Shown in pieces: positions 46,232 to 54,517 of a DNA stretch of 57,258 nt. The stretch covers positions 1-57,258 of the forward strand of contig JAJCYE010000030.1 of the NCBI GenBank assembly GCA_029263075.1. The letters run 5' to 3'. Position numbers and translations under genes: made by a program. Source of the stretch: Actinomycetes bacterium. GTDB lineage: Bacteria > Actinomycetota > CADDZG01 > JAHWKV01. Position 1 is the stretch's first letter. Each line of letters starts with the position of its first letter. A model generated the notes under the pieces. It saw only the letters and a list, made by a program, of their open reading frames with translations. It ran no database searches and had not been told where the DNA came from.

Positions 46232-46358
46232 GGGCCGGTAAATACCCCGAATTCTTCGACTTTGTTTGACCAGATCGCGGTGGTAAGCTAACCCTCCTGA
46301 TAGTCGAACGGCAGCGCTACGGCGTTGCTTCATCATCTAAAAGACAGGGAGTCGGCCC

Positions 46359-46637
46359 ATGTGTCTTGCTATCCCAGGTCAAATCCTTGAGTTCATCGAC
46401 CCTGTTAACCAGATTGCCAAGGTCGATGTCGGAGGAGTCAGACGCAACGTGAACGTCGGCCTTTTGGCCAAGGAAGAGGGTGGAATCCATCTTGGCGACT
46501 GGGTTCTCATCCATGTCGGTTTCGCCTTATCCAAGGTTGACGAAGAGGAAGCCGCCGCCACCCTCAAGTTGTTGAGGGGTCTGGGCGAAGCTTTCGAAGA
46601 CGAAATCGAACAGCTCAAAACCTCCAACATCACGTGA
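46359..46637 (+). CDS. hypC: [NiFe] hydrogenase maturation chaperone HypC
   Basis: A 92-residue chaperone starting MCLAIPGQI, with the essential Cys2, then AKVDVGGVRRNVNVGLLA and GDWVLIHVGFALSKVDEEEA. It carries the Fe(CN)2CO unit with HypD and delivers it to the large subunit precursor. CAGGGAGTC precedes the ATG. Its TGA overlaps the next start (GTGA). Confidence 0.95.
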   Translation: MCLAIPGQILEFIDPVNQIAKVDVGGVRRNVNVGLLAKEEGGIHLGDWVLIHVGFALSKVDEEEAAATLKLLRGLGEAFEDEIEQLKTSNIT

Positions 46638-46924
46638 GCCGGGCCGCGAACGGGACGCCGGGCATGAAGATCGGCGAACCGCTGCAGGTCCTGGACCCGG
46701 GTTCTTACGCCGTCGCCTGTTCGGTGGTGGACGGGTGTCTCACCTGTGGTGACGTTGCAGTCGAGGTCAAGGTTCTGGAAGTCGACGGCTTCGATGCCGT
46801 CTGTGAGGACCCCCATGGGCAGGTCGGCCGGGTCGGTATTGACCTGGTGCTGCCGGTCGAAGTGGGGAGCCGTCTATTGGTGCATGCCGGAGTGGCGATC
46901 ACACGCCTAAAGGAGTCGGAATGA
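46634..46924 (+). CDS. Second, divergent HypC/HupF-like protein
   Basis: A 96-residue protein with the GTG start at 46634 (ATG at 46664 also possible). The C-terminal half fits the HypC beta-barrel: GRVGIDLVLPVEVGSRLLVHAGVAITRL. The N-terminus, MKIGEPLQVLD from the inner start, lacks the Met-Cys opening, so the usual Fe-ligand cysteine is absent. Instead CLTC is present a little further in (VVDGCLTCGD). It overlaps both neighbours (hypC and hypD), so it is an integral part of the operon. Confidence 0.8.
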   Translation: MSRAANGTPGMKIGEPLQVLDPGSYAVACSVVDGCLTCGDVAVEVKVLEVDGFDAVCEDPHGQVGRVGIDLVLPVEVGSRLLVHAGVAITRLKESE

Positions 46925-48042
46925 AGTATGTCGACGAATTTCGTGATGCGGAGCTGGCCAGGGCCCTAGGGGTGCAGATCGCTGCACTGACCGAACCCGG
47001 GCGCCATTACAAGATCATGGAGGTGTGCGGCGGGCACACTCACACCATCTACAAGCACGGCATCGAAGCCCACCTGCCGGAGAACGTGGAACTGGTCCAC
47101 GGCCCGGGTTGCCCGGTTTGTGTGATCCCGATGGGCCGGGTGGACGACGGAATCGCCATTGCCCGCAACCCGGAGGTCATCTTCACCTGCTTCGGCGACA
47201 TGATGCGGGTTCCCGGCGGCAACGGCAGCTTCCTCGACGCCAAGGCCGACGGCGCCGACATCCGTTTCGTCTACTCACCGTTGGATGCCCTGAAGATGGC
47301 GGTCGCGAACCCGGACCGTCAGGTCGTGTTTTACGCCATCGGCTTCGAGACCACCGCCCCCTCAACCGCCCTGACTCTGATGCGGGCCAAGGCGGAAGGA
47401 ATCACCAACTTCTCGGTCATGTGCAACCACGTCACCATCGTGCCGCCGCTGAAGGCTCTGCTGGACTCGCCGGACCTCAGGCTCGACGCCTTTATCGGTC
47501 CGGGGCACGTCTCCACCGTGGTCGGCGCCCGGCCCTACGAGTTCATCTGTGAGGACTACAACACCCCCATCGTGGTGGCCGGGTTTGAGCCGTTGGACCT
47601 TTTGCAGTCGATCCTGATGATCATGCAGCAGTTGAACGAAGGCCGGGCCGAGGTGGAGAACCAGTACGGCCGGGTGGTGCCGTTCGAGGGGAACCTGAGG
47701 GCGCTTGAGGTGCTCCAGGAGGTCTTCGAACTGCGTCCTTACTTCGAGTGGAGGGGTTTGGGTTTCATCTCCCAGAGCGCCCTGAAGCTGTCCGAGGCTT
47801 ACGCCGACTTCGACGCCGAACTCAGATACGCAACCCCGGGCGTCCGGGTGGCGGACCCGAAGGCCTGTCAGTGCGGAGAGGTTCTCAAGGGCGTCATCAA
47901 GCCGTACGAATGCAAGGTGTTCGGCACGGCGTGTACGCCGGAAACGCCCATCGGCACCTGCATGGTCTCCTCCGAGGGCGCCTGTGCGGCGTACTACAAC
48001 TTCGGCCGTTTCGCGAAGTCAGCAGCCCGAGCCGACGCCTGA
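46921..48042 (+). CDS. hypD: [NiFe] hydrogenase maturation protein HypD
   Basis: A 373-residue protein with all family cysteine motifs: MEVCGGHTHTIYKHG, HGPGCPVCVIP, YAIGFETTAPSTA, and the C-terminal ACQCGEVLKG, CKVFGTACTPETPIGTCMVSSEGACAAYY cluster-binding region. It holds the [4Fe-4S] cluster and the Fe ligand assembly site together with HypC. The ATG overlaps the upstream stop (ATGA). Confidence 0.97.
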   Translation: MKYVDEFRDAELARALGVQIAALTEPGRHYKIMEVCGGHTHTIYKHGIEAHLPENVELVHGPGCPVCVIPMGRVDDGIAIARNPEVIFTCFGDMMRVPGGNGSFLDAKADGADIRFVYSPLDALKMAVANPDRQVVFYAIGFETTAPSTALTLMRAKAEGITNFSVMCNHVTIVPPLKALLDSPDLRLDAFIGPGHVSTVVGARPYEFICEDYNTPIVVAGFEPLDLLQSILMIMQQLNEGRAEVENQYGRVVPFEGNLRALEVLQEVFELRPYFEWRGLGFISQSALKLSEAYADFDAELRYATPGVRVADPKACQCGEVLKGVIKPYECKVFGTACTPETPIGTCMVSSEGACAAYYNFGRFAKSAARADA

Positions 48043-48069
48043 GTTTCAAACCCTAGGAGGTCAACTGCA

Positions 48070-49146
48070 GTGCCAGATCTAGAAGAAGAGGTACTCGCGC
48101 GCATCGAGCGCCAGCGAAAGCTCAAGGCCCGGTTCCGCGATACACACATCACCATGGCCCACGGGGCCGGCGGCAAGACCACGCATACGCTGATCGAGGG
48201 CCTGTTTGCGCCGGCCTTCGCCAACGATGCGCTGGGCGAGCTTGCGGACTCGGCCAAGCTGGATGTCAACGGCACATTGTTGAACTTCTCCACCGACGGC
48301 TACGTGGTGAAGCCTCTGAGTTTTCCCGGGGGCTGCATCGGCGAACTGGCGGTCAACGGGACCATCAACGACCTGGCGGTGTCGGGGGCCCGGCCGTTGT
48401 GCCTGTCGACCGCCTTCGTGATCGAAGAGGGGTTGGACGCCGACATCCTGCGGGATCAGGTGGCGGCCATGGCGGCGGCCGCTCAGAAAGCCGGCGTCCC
48501 GATAGTCACCGGTGACACCAAGGTTGTCGAGCGGGGCAAATGTGACGGGATGTACATCATCTCGTCGGGGGTAGGCGTGCGGGATCCCAGGGTCGACCTG
48601 TCGTCGGCCAGCGTCAAGCCGGGCGATCACATCCTGGTATCGGGCACCATCGCCGACCACGGGACCGCCATCATGCTGGCCCGCGGAGAGCTGGAGTTGG
48701 ACGCCGATGTGGAGTCCGACACCATGTCGGTGTGGCCGATTGTCGAGTCGTTGATCGATGCGTGCGGAGCGGATCTGAGGGTCATGCGTGACCCGACCCG
48801 CGGGGGAGTGGCGACCGTGTTGAACGAGATCGCCCACGACGCCAACGTCGGTGTGGTCCTGGACGAGGAGGCGGTGCCGGTGAACGGCCCGGTCCGTGGC
48901 GCCTGCGAGATCCTGGGCATCGACCCGATGTACGTGGCGAACGAGGGCAAGATGATTGTGGTCGTGGCGGCGGAGAGCGGGGCGGCCGCGCTGGCGGCCA
49001 TGCAGGCAACCCCGGGAGGCGAGCGGGCTGCGCTAATCGGCAAAGTTCAGGAGCAGCCGGAGGGAATGGTCCTGGTGAAGACGGCCTTCGGCGGCACGAG
49101 GATCATGGACATGCTGATAGGGGATCCGCTTCCCCGGATCTGTTAG
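48070..49146 (+). CDS. hypE: [NiFe] hydrogenase maturation protein HypE
   Basis: A 358-residue AIR synthase-like ATPase: MAHGAGGKTTHTLIEG, FSTDGYVVKPLSFPGG, VNGTINDLAVSGARPL and VMRDPTRGGVATVLNEIA. The C-terminus ends PRIC, whose cysteine carries the carbamoyl and then cyano group supplied by HypF. GTG start after TAGGAGGTCAACTGCA. HypA and HypB are not in this window. Confidence 0.97.
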   Translation: MPDLEEEVLARIERQRKLKARFRDTHITMAHGAGGKTTHTLIEGLFAPAFANDALGELADSAKLDVNGTLLNFSTDGYVVKPLSFPGGCIGELAVNGTINDLAVSGARPLCLSTAFVIEEGLDADILRDQVAAMAAAAQKAGVPIVTGDTKVVERGKCDGMYIISSGVGVRDPRVDLSSASVKPGDHILVSGTIADHGTAIMLARGELELDADVESDTMSVWPIVESLIDACGADLRVMRDPTRGGVATVLNEIAHDANVGVVLDEEAVPVNGPVRGACEILGIDPMYVANEGKMIVVVAAESGAAALAAMQATPGGERAALIGKVQEQPEGMVLVKTAFGGTRIMDMLIGDPLPRIC

Positions 49147-49224
49147 TCACGTAGCCTTCGGCGCCGGAAGGGGACTGCTCCTTCGCGCCGCCCAAAGCGG
49201 ATGGCGCGGAGTTAGTCTTGACGC

Positions 49225-50481
49225 ATGACTAGCGACCTGACCTCCGTTGTTGAAGCCGCCTACGCCGAGCGCGAACGGCTCTGCCGCAGCTTCTTCGAGG
49301 CCGAGAACACCCGGATGGCCGAACTCTGCCTGCTCATGGCCCGCCGGTTCATCCGGGGCGGACGCCTTGTCGCCTTCGGCACCGGACCGGCAGCCACCGA
49401 CGCCCAGCACGTCTCCGTGGAGTTCGTCCACCCGGTCATCGTCGGCAAGCGGGCGCTGCCCGCCATGGCACTCCCCAACGACGCCGCCGCATCCGTAGGG
49501 CTCGCGGTCGAAGACCGGGTCGGGTTTATCTCGCAGCAGTTGACTACCATCGCCGTGCCGGAGGACATCGCCATCGGCATGATCCACGGCCCCCACGACT
49601 TCGGCCGGGACGCGGTATCGGCGGCTCTCAAGCAGGCGCAAGCGCTGGGGATGCTCTCGATCTTCCTTGGGGGGCCCGGTGTGGCCGCCGACTGCGAACA
49701 TGTCTTCCAGGTCCCCTCGGACGATCCGTACATTGTCCAGGAGATCCACGAAACGCTTTATCACATCCTTTGGGAACTGGTTCACGTCTTTTTCGACCAT
49801 AAAGGTCTTCTGGAAGACCGCCCCAAGGGTCCGGCCCACGACACCGGCAAGTCCAGCTTCCTGTACCCGTGGCTGGCGGAGGCGGAGACCGACTCCAAAA
49901 GCGTGCTCAAAGAGGTCAGCGCGTCGGTCCTTCAAAAGTCCGAAGACATCATTGCGATGCGAAACGGGTCGATGGATCCCGCCGGGATGGTGGAGACCGC
50001 TCAACTGATTGCCGACCGCGTCAGGGCCGGCGGCAAGATCCTCATCTTCGGCAACGGTGGTTCGGCCACCGACGCGCAGGACTTTTGCGTCGACCTGGTG
50101 GCCCCCAGCAGCGTTGGAGCCCGCCGGCGGCCGATCCCCGCGATATCCCTGACCAACGACGCCGCCGTGGTGACGGCGGTGGGCAACGATGTGGGATTCG
50201 AGAACATTTTCGCCCGTCAGGTGATTGCGTACGGAGCCCCGGGTGACGTCGCCATCGCCATCTCCACCAGTGGGGGCTCCCGAAACGTCCTGGCTGCGAT
50301 TGAAGAGGCCCGAAGGCGGGGACTGATGACCGTTGGGCTAGCCGGCTACGGCGGTGGCCGTCTGGCCGACCTGTGCGACCGTTCCCTCGTCATCTCCGCC
50401 GACTACATCCCACGCATCCAGGAGGCCCAAGCGCCGCACTACCACGTGCTGTGCGAACTTCTCGGCCGCCTACTGGCTTAG
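49225..50481 (+). CDS. Double SIS-domain protein (GmhA-like)
   Basis: A 418-residue protein made of two phosphosugar isomerase domains of the GmhA type. The first, about 1-190, has RLVAFGTGPAATDAQHVSVEF, ALPAMALPNDAA and IVQEIHETLYHILWELVH. The second, about 230-418, has ILIFGNGGSATDAQDFCVDLV, IPAISLTNDAAVVTAVGND and AIAISTSGGSRNVLAA. It lies between hypE and the hydrogenase genes, and related SIS genes have been noted near high-affinity hydrogenases. Substrate is unknown; a sedoheptulose-7-phosphate isomerase role is not established. The duplication in one chain would form an intramolecular dimer. Confidence 0.85.
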   Translation: MTSDLTSVVEAAYAERERLCRSFFEAENTRMAELCLLMARRFIRGGRLVAFGTGPAATDAQHVSVEFVHPVIVGKRALPAMALPNDAAASVGLAVEDRVGFISQQLTTIAVPEDIAIGMIHGPHDFGRDAVSAALKQAQALGMLSIFLGGPGVAADCEHVFQVPSDDPYIVQEIHETLYHILWELVHVFFDHKGLLEDRPKGPAHDTGKSSFLYPWLAEAETDSKSVLKEVSASVLQKSEDIIAMRNGSMDPAGMVETAQLIADRVRAGGKILIFGNGGSATDAQDFCVDLVAPSSVGARRRPIPAISLTNDAAVVTAVGNDVGFENIFARQVIAYGAPGDVAIAISTSGGSRNVLAAIEEARRRGLMTVGLAGYGGGRLADLCDRSLVISADYIPRIQEAQAPHYHVLCELLGRLLA

Positions 50482-50485
50482 GCAG

Positions 50486-50977
50486 ATGGAGTCCGCCCGG
50501 GATCTTTTCGAACACGAGTTGTGCGTCCTGTACGACGCCGAGACCAAAGCCGTCCGTTCGTTGGGCCGCATGTCTATGCGATGTTCCGATCCGGAATTGG
50601 TCGACGTGTACAAGCAGTACCAGTTGGTTGCCGAGAAGCGACTGGACCGGCTGGTCGCCGTGTTCGGGTTGGTCGGCCGGAACCCGCAACGAATCCCCTG
50701 CGCCGGGATGAACGGATTGATCGAAGAGTTCTCCGACTTTCTCGAGAGCAAGCCCTCGGACGCGGTTCTTGATGCTTTTGCCGTTGAGTCGGCCCGCAGA
50801 GTTGAACGCTACGAAGTGTGCGCGTACCAGGCCCTAATCACTCTGGCGGTGGCCCTGAGGTTGGACGAGGTGACCGAGCTACTCCTGGAAAGTCTCGGCG
50901 ACCATAACCTGGCCGGCGGAGGGTTTAAGGCTCTGACAATCAGCCTCACCGAAAAGTTGATAGTCCCCAAGGAATAA
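50486..50977 (+). CDS. DUF892 ferritin-like protein (YciF family)
   Basis: A 163-residue helical protein. LFEHELCVLYDAETKAVRSLGRM, SDPELVDVYKQYQLVAEKRLDRL and IEEFSDFLESKPSDAVLDAF match the ferritin-like DUF892 family, in which carboxylates and His may bind a di-iron centre. It begins four bases after the double-SIS stop. ATG at 50486 is preferred; the GGCAGATGG context gives only a weak ribosome site. Role in hydrogenase function is unknown. Confidence 0.8.
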   Translation: MESARDLFEHELCVLYDAETKAVRSLGRMSMRCSDPELVDVYKQYQLVAEKRLDRLVAVFGLVGRNPQRIPCAGMNGLIEEFSDFLESKPSDAVLDAFAVESARRVERYEVCAYQALITLAVALRLDEVTELLLESLGDHNLAGGGFKALTISLTEKLIVPKE

Positions 50978-51009
50978 AAACCGGCCGCCCCCGAAGGGAG
51001 CGACCGGTT
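50975..51009 (-). terminator. Minus-strand terminator
   Basis: A 14-position stem with two mismatches (50979-50992 with 50996-51009) is followed on the minus strand by TTTTTATT. It fits the end of the small membrane-protein gene; on the + strand there is no T tract after it. Confidence 0.8.
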
Positions 51010-51026
51010 GCGTGAACTCAGAGTGA

Positions 51027-51260
51027 TTACTTGCCGGCGCCGGCAAGAGTCTCCATGAAGTGCTGCATCGAAGCCTTGCCTATGCCGTCCAGGCCGTAAT
51101 TCCCGGCTGCGTTCTTGGCGACGTTGGCCACCGAACTGCGCCGCTTTCCGCCCTGGTCCGGGTCAAAGAAGTACTTGTATCCGGCAAACGCAGCACCGAG
51201 GCCTGCCAAGGCCGCTGCTCCCACCGCTCCAACTGCCGCCAGCTTAAGTCCGACTCCCAT
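51027..51260 (-). CDS. Small membrane protein (77 aa)
   Basis: Starting at the ATG at 51260 after GGGAGAG, it has one hydrophobic helix (GLKLAAVGAVGAAALAGLGAAF). A short basic segment and an amphipathic C-terminus with LDGIGKASMQHFMETLAG follow. An alternative upstream start would add 15 residues. It is transcribed away from the hydrogenase genes. No family recognised. Confidence 0.7.
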   Translation of the reverse strand: MGVGLKLAAVGAVGAAALAGLGAAFAGYKYFFDPDQGGKRRSSVANVAKNAAGNYGLDGIGKASMQHFMETLAGAGK

Positions 51261-51583
51261 CCGACTCTCCCTTCGTCCGACTTCCCGGGTTTTACTCTGG
51301 CTCAAAAGGGGCCCTAAATCAAAGGAAATCCACCTTGGGGCACAGTTTTCTGCCAGCTACGGTGCGAAGACTAGTCTTTTTTAGATGATTTGGAAAAACC
51401 TTTGGCAATTAGTCAGTTTCCATTTGCCCAATTAAGTAAGACAGGCGTAGTGTGATTCCTGCTGAAGGTCGTGAATCCCAGTCAGACCCTGAAGGCAACG
51501 AACCGCAGTCCAAAAGGGCTCTTCCTGGAACTTCACTCCCGAAGGTTTGAAATGTCGGTAGTTGGTCAAGGAGAGGAGCATTC
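51261..51583. promoter_or_regulatory. AT-richer promoter and leader region of the hydrogenase operon
   Basis: These 323 bases between the small membrane protein and the hydrogenase small subunit are visibly richer in A and T than the flanks, especially 51370-51440. They contain a perfect 10-base palindrome AGACTAGTCT at 51368-51377. They hold no gene. They should carry the promoter for hhySL and for the leftward gene. Confidence 0.5.
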
Positions 51584-52645
51584 ATGGCGACGGTTGAGTT
51601 TGTCCCCGGACAGCGTGCGACCGAACAAGTAGTTGCTCATGCCCTGTGGATGACCACAGGATTGAGTTGCGACGGCGACTCGGTGGGCATGACGTCCGCA
51701 ACGAATCCAAGCCTCGAGGACATCGTCCGCGGAATCATCCCGGGCATGCCCAAGCTGGTCATTCACCACCCCGTCATCGCGTACGAGAACGGTGACGACT
51801 TCATGCAGGCCTGGTTCGACGCTGATGAGGGCAAGCTGGCTCCATTCGTCCTGTTGGTCGAGGGATCCATCCCCAACGAGAATCTCAGCGGAGAAGGTCA
51901 CTTCGCAGCTTTGGGCCAGGACCCGGTAACGGGACAGCCGATCACCACCAACGAGTGGGTCGACCGTCTTGCACCGAAGGCAGCAGCGGTAGTCGCAGTC
52001 GGCACCTGCGCTACCTACGGCGGTATCCCCGCCATGAAGAACAACCCCACGGGCGCCATGGGCCTCCCGGACTACCTGGGTTGGAACTGGAAGTCGGCAG
52101 CAGGAATCCCAATCGTCTGCATCCCGGGATGCCCGGCTCAGCCCGACAACATCACCGAGACCATCCTTTACCTCGCGCTGATGCTTGCCGGCCTCGCCCC
52201 GCTGATCGAGTTGGACGACTGCCTGCGTCCCAAGTGGCTGTTCAACCGCAGCGTCCACGAGAGCTGCAACCGTGCTGCCTTCTACGAGCACGGCGACTTT
52301 GCAACCGAGTACGGCAGCGACCACAGGTGTCTGGTCAAGCTGGGTTGCAAGGGTCCGGTTGTGAAGTGCAACGTCCCCGTCCGCGGATGGGTCAACGGAA
52401 TTGGTGGATGCCCGAACGTCGGCGGCATCTGCATGGCTTGCACGATGCCTGGGTTCCCAGACAAGTACATGCCGTTCATGGATGAGGCAGCCAACGCAAA
52501 GCTGTCGTCCAATGCAGCCAAGTACACCTACGGTCCGGTGCTGCGGTTCTTCCGCAAGCAGTCGATCGATCTGGTTTACGACAAAGAGCCGGAATGGCGC
52601 AAGCCCGGCAACGTCAACCTCTCGGGCTACCAGCAGCGCTGGTAG
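51584..52645 (+). CDS. hhyS: [NiFe] hydrogenase small subunit, group 1h (high-affinity) type
   Basis: A 353-residue electron-transfer subunit. There is no twin-arginine signal peptide, consistent with a cytoplasmic-side enzyme. The proximal cluster motif reads LSCDGDSVGM: Cys29 is kept while the second position is Asp32 instead of Cys, the 3Cys-1Asp ligation typical of group 1h (formerly group 5) enzymes and linked with oxygen tolerance. Further cluster residues lie in GTCATYGGI, CIPGCPAQPDN, the HESCNRAAFYEHG region and the C-terminal segment from CLVKLGCKGP to NVGGICMACTMPGFPD. It passes electrons from H2 oxidation towards the respiratory chain. AAGGAGAGGAG precedes the ATG. Confidence 0.93.
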   Translation: MATVEFVPGQRATEQVVAHALWMTTGLSCDGDSVGMTSATNPSLEDIVRGIIPGMPKLVIHHPVIAYENGDDFMQAWFDADEGKLAPFVLLVEGSIPNENLSGEGHFAALGQDPVTGQPITTNEWVDRLAPKAAAVVAVGTCATYGGIPAMKNNPTGAMGLPDYLGWNWKSAAGIPIVCIPGCPAQPDNITETILYLALMLAGLAPLIELDDCLRPKWLFNRSVHESCNRAAFYEHGDFATEYGSDHRCLVKLGCKGPVVKCNVPVRGWVNGIGGCPNVGGICMACTMPGFPDKYMPFMDEAANAKLSSNAAKYTYGPVLRFFRKQSIDLVYDKEPEWRKPGNVNLSGYQQRW

Positions 52646-52701
52646 GGCCAGTAGGTTACTCAACCCCTTAGTCGGTAGTAGGAAAGTCGAGAGGAGAGTT
52701 C

Positions 52702-54486
52702 ATGGCTGTTACAGAGAGGCCAACCACCCAGCAGAACGTGGTTGTCAAGGAGATGTCGTGGGACCCGATCACCAGAATCGTGGGAAGCCTCGGTATCCAC
52801 GCTGAGATCGACTTTACGAACAAAGAAGTCCTCAAGTGCTACTCGAGTTCCATGATCTTCCGTGGGTTCGATATCTTCATGAAGGGCATCGACCCTCGTG
52901 ACGCACACTTCATCACCTCACGAATCTGCGGCATCTGCGGTGACAACCACTGCACCTGCTCGTGCCTCAACCAGAACATGGCGTACGGCGTAAAGCCCCC
53001 GAAGTTGGGCGACTACGCCTTCAACCTGGCTGAGACCGCAGACTTCATCTTCGACCACGCAATCTTCAACGACTGCATGGCGAACGTGGACTTCTGCGAG
53101 CAGATGGTGAAGGAGACCAACCCCAAGGTCCTGGCTCTCGCCGAGCAGACCCTGGCTCCGGGCTCCAACTTCCACGGTTACCGCACCATTGCGGACATCA
53201 TGCGGGCCCTGAACCCGTTCACCGGTGACTTCTACCTGGAGACGCTGCACGTCGCCCGGTACACCCGTGAGATGTACTGCCTGCTCGGTGGGCGTCACTG
53301 CCACCCGTCGACAATCATGCCCGGCGGATGCAGTGCCGACATCACGCACCAAACCCTGACGGACTACTACGTTCGCCTGATGAAGTACATGGACTACGTA
53401 AAGCGCTCGGTCCCCATGCACGACGACCTTTACGACTTCTTCTACGAGGCACTTCCCGGTTACGAGCGTGTCGGATACCGCGACACCAACCTCGTGTGCT
53501 GGGGATCGTTCGACGACCCCGAGGTCGTGGACTACTCGTACAAGAACATGACCGACTGGGGCCGTCACCGCTTCATCACCCCGGGTATCGCAATCAACGG
53601 CGAGTTGGTCACCACCGACCTGGTGGAGATCAACCTCATGATCCGTATCCTGCTGGGCAGTTCGTACTTCGACGAGTGGAGTGGCACGACCACCCCGTGG
53701 GTGACTCACGACCCATTGGGCAACGAGGTCAGCCCGGACCACCCGTGGAACAAGACCACGTTCCCGAAGCCGCAGAAGCGTGACTTCAACGACAAGTACA
53801 GCTGGGTTACCTCGCCTCGCATCTACGACAAGAGGACCGACACCCACGTTTGTTGTGACACCGGTGGTGGAGCATTTGCTCGCCAGTGGTGCACCGCAAA
53901 GGCCGGGCTCGTCGACCTCGGATACCTCAAGGCAACCGGCGACAGCACCCTGATCAGCCTGCCGAGAAGCGAAAACTTCCCGGAGGTCGAGTTCGAGTGG
54001 AAGGTGCCGCAGTGGTCCAACGCTATCGAGCGTGACCGTGCACGTACCTACCACCAGGCGTACAACGCAGCGGTGGCCCTGTACAACCTCGAGAAGGCGT
54101 TTGTTGAGGTTCGTGCAGGCCGGACCAAGAGCTGGAACTCCTTCACGGTGCCGGACGAGGCAGTCTCGGTCGGATTCCATGAGGCAGTTCGTGGAGTGCT
54201 CTCTCACCACATGGTCATCCGTGACGGCAAGGTAGCCAACTACCAGCCCTTCCCGCCGACCCCGTGGAACGCATCGGTCCGTGACCGTTACGGAACCCCG
54301 GGTCCGTACGAGGACGCGGTACAGAACACCCCCATCTTCGAGGAGAACGGCCCGGAGAACTTCAAGGGGATCGACATCATGCGGGCTGTACGTTCCTTCG
54401 ACCCCTGCCTGCCCTGCGGTGTGCACATGTACACCGGCGGCGGACGGGTCAAGAAGGTTATGCACACGCCCACGAGCCTCTGCTAA
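52702..54486 (+). CDS. hhyL: [NiFe] hydrogenase large subunit, group 1h (high-affinity) type
   Basis: A 594-residue catalytic subunit. The N-terminal motif is RICGICGDNHC (Cys76, Cys79) and the C-terminal motif FDPCLPCGVH (Cys569, Cys572, His575), which together bind the Ni-Fe centre. Beyond His575 there are 19 residues (MYTGGGRVKKVMHTPTSLC) that a maturation endopeptidase should remove. Such a protease is not visible here. The L1/L2 form and the neighbours DUF5947 and DUF6084 indicate the group 1h enzymes that consume atmospheric H2. It is preceded by AGAGGAGAG and follows the small subunit by 56 bases. Confidence 0.94.
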   Translation: MAVTERPTTQQNVVVKEMSWDPITRIVGSLGIHAEIDFTNKEVLKCYSSSMIFRGFDIFMKGIDPRDAHFITSRICGICGDNHCTCSCLNQNMAYGVKPPKLGDYAFNLAETADFIFDHAIFNDCMANVDFCEQMVKETNPKVLALAEQTLAPGSNFHGYRTIADIMRALNPFTGDFYLETLHVARYTREMYCLLGGRHCHPSTIMPGGCSADITHQTLTDYYVRLMKYMDYVKRSVPMHDDLYDFFYEALPGYERVGYRDTNLVCWGSFDDPEVVDYSYKNMTDWGRHRFITPGIAINGELVTTDLVEINLMIRILLGSSYFDEWSGTTTPWVTHDPLGNEVSPDHPWNKTTFPKPQKRDFNDKYSWVTSPRIYDKRTDTHVCCDTGGGAFARQWCTAKAGLVDLGYLKATGDSTLISLPRSENFPEVEFEWKVPQWSNAIERDRARTYHQAYNAAVALYNLEKAFVEVRAGRTKSWNSFTVPDEAVSVGFHEAVRGVLSHHMVIRDGKVANYQPFPPTPWNASVRDRYGTPGPYEDAVQNTPIFEENGPENFKGIDIMRAVRSFDPCLPCGVHMYTGGGRVKKVMHTPTSLC

Positions 54487-54517
54487 GAGTGCTCATCGAG
54501 GTTACGCGCTCTTGGTA

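Noticed and set aside
52918-54465. A 515-codon open frame on the minus strand across hhyL
   Set aside because: Fully antisense to the hydrogenase large subunit; no motifs and no ribosome binding site of its own.
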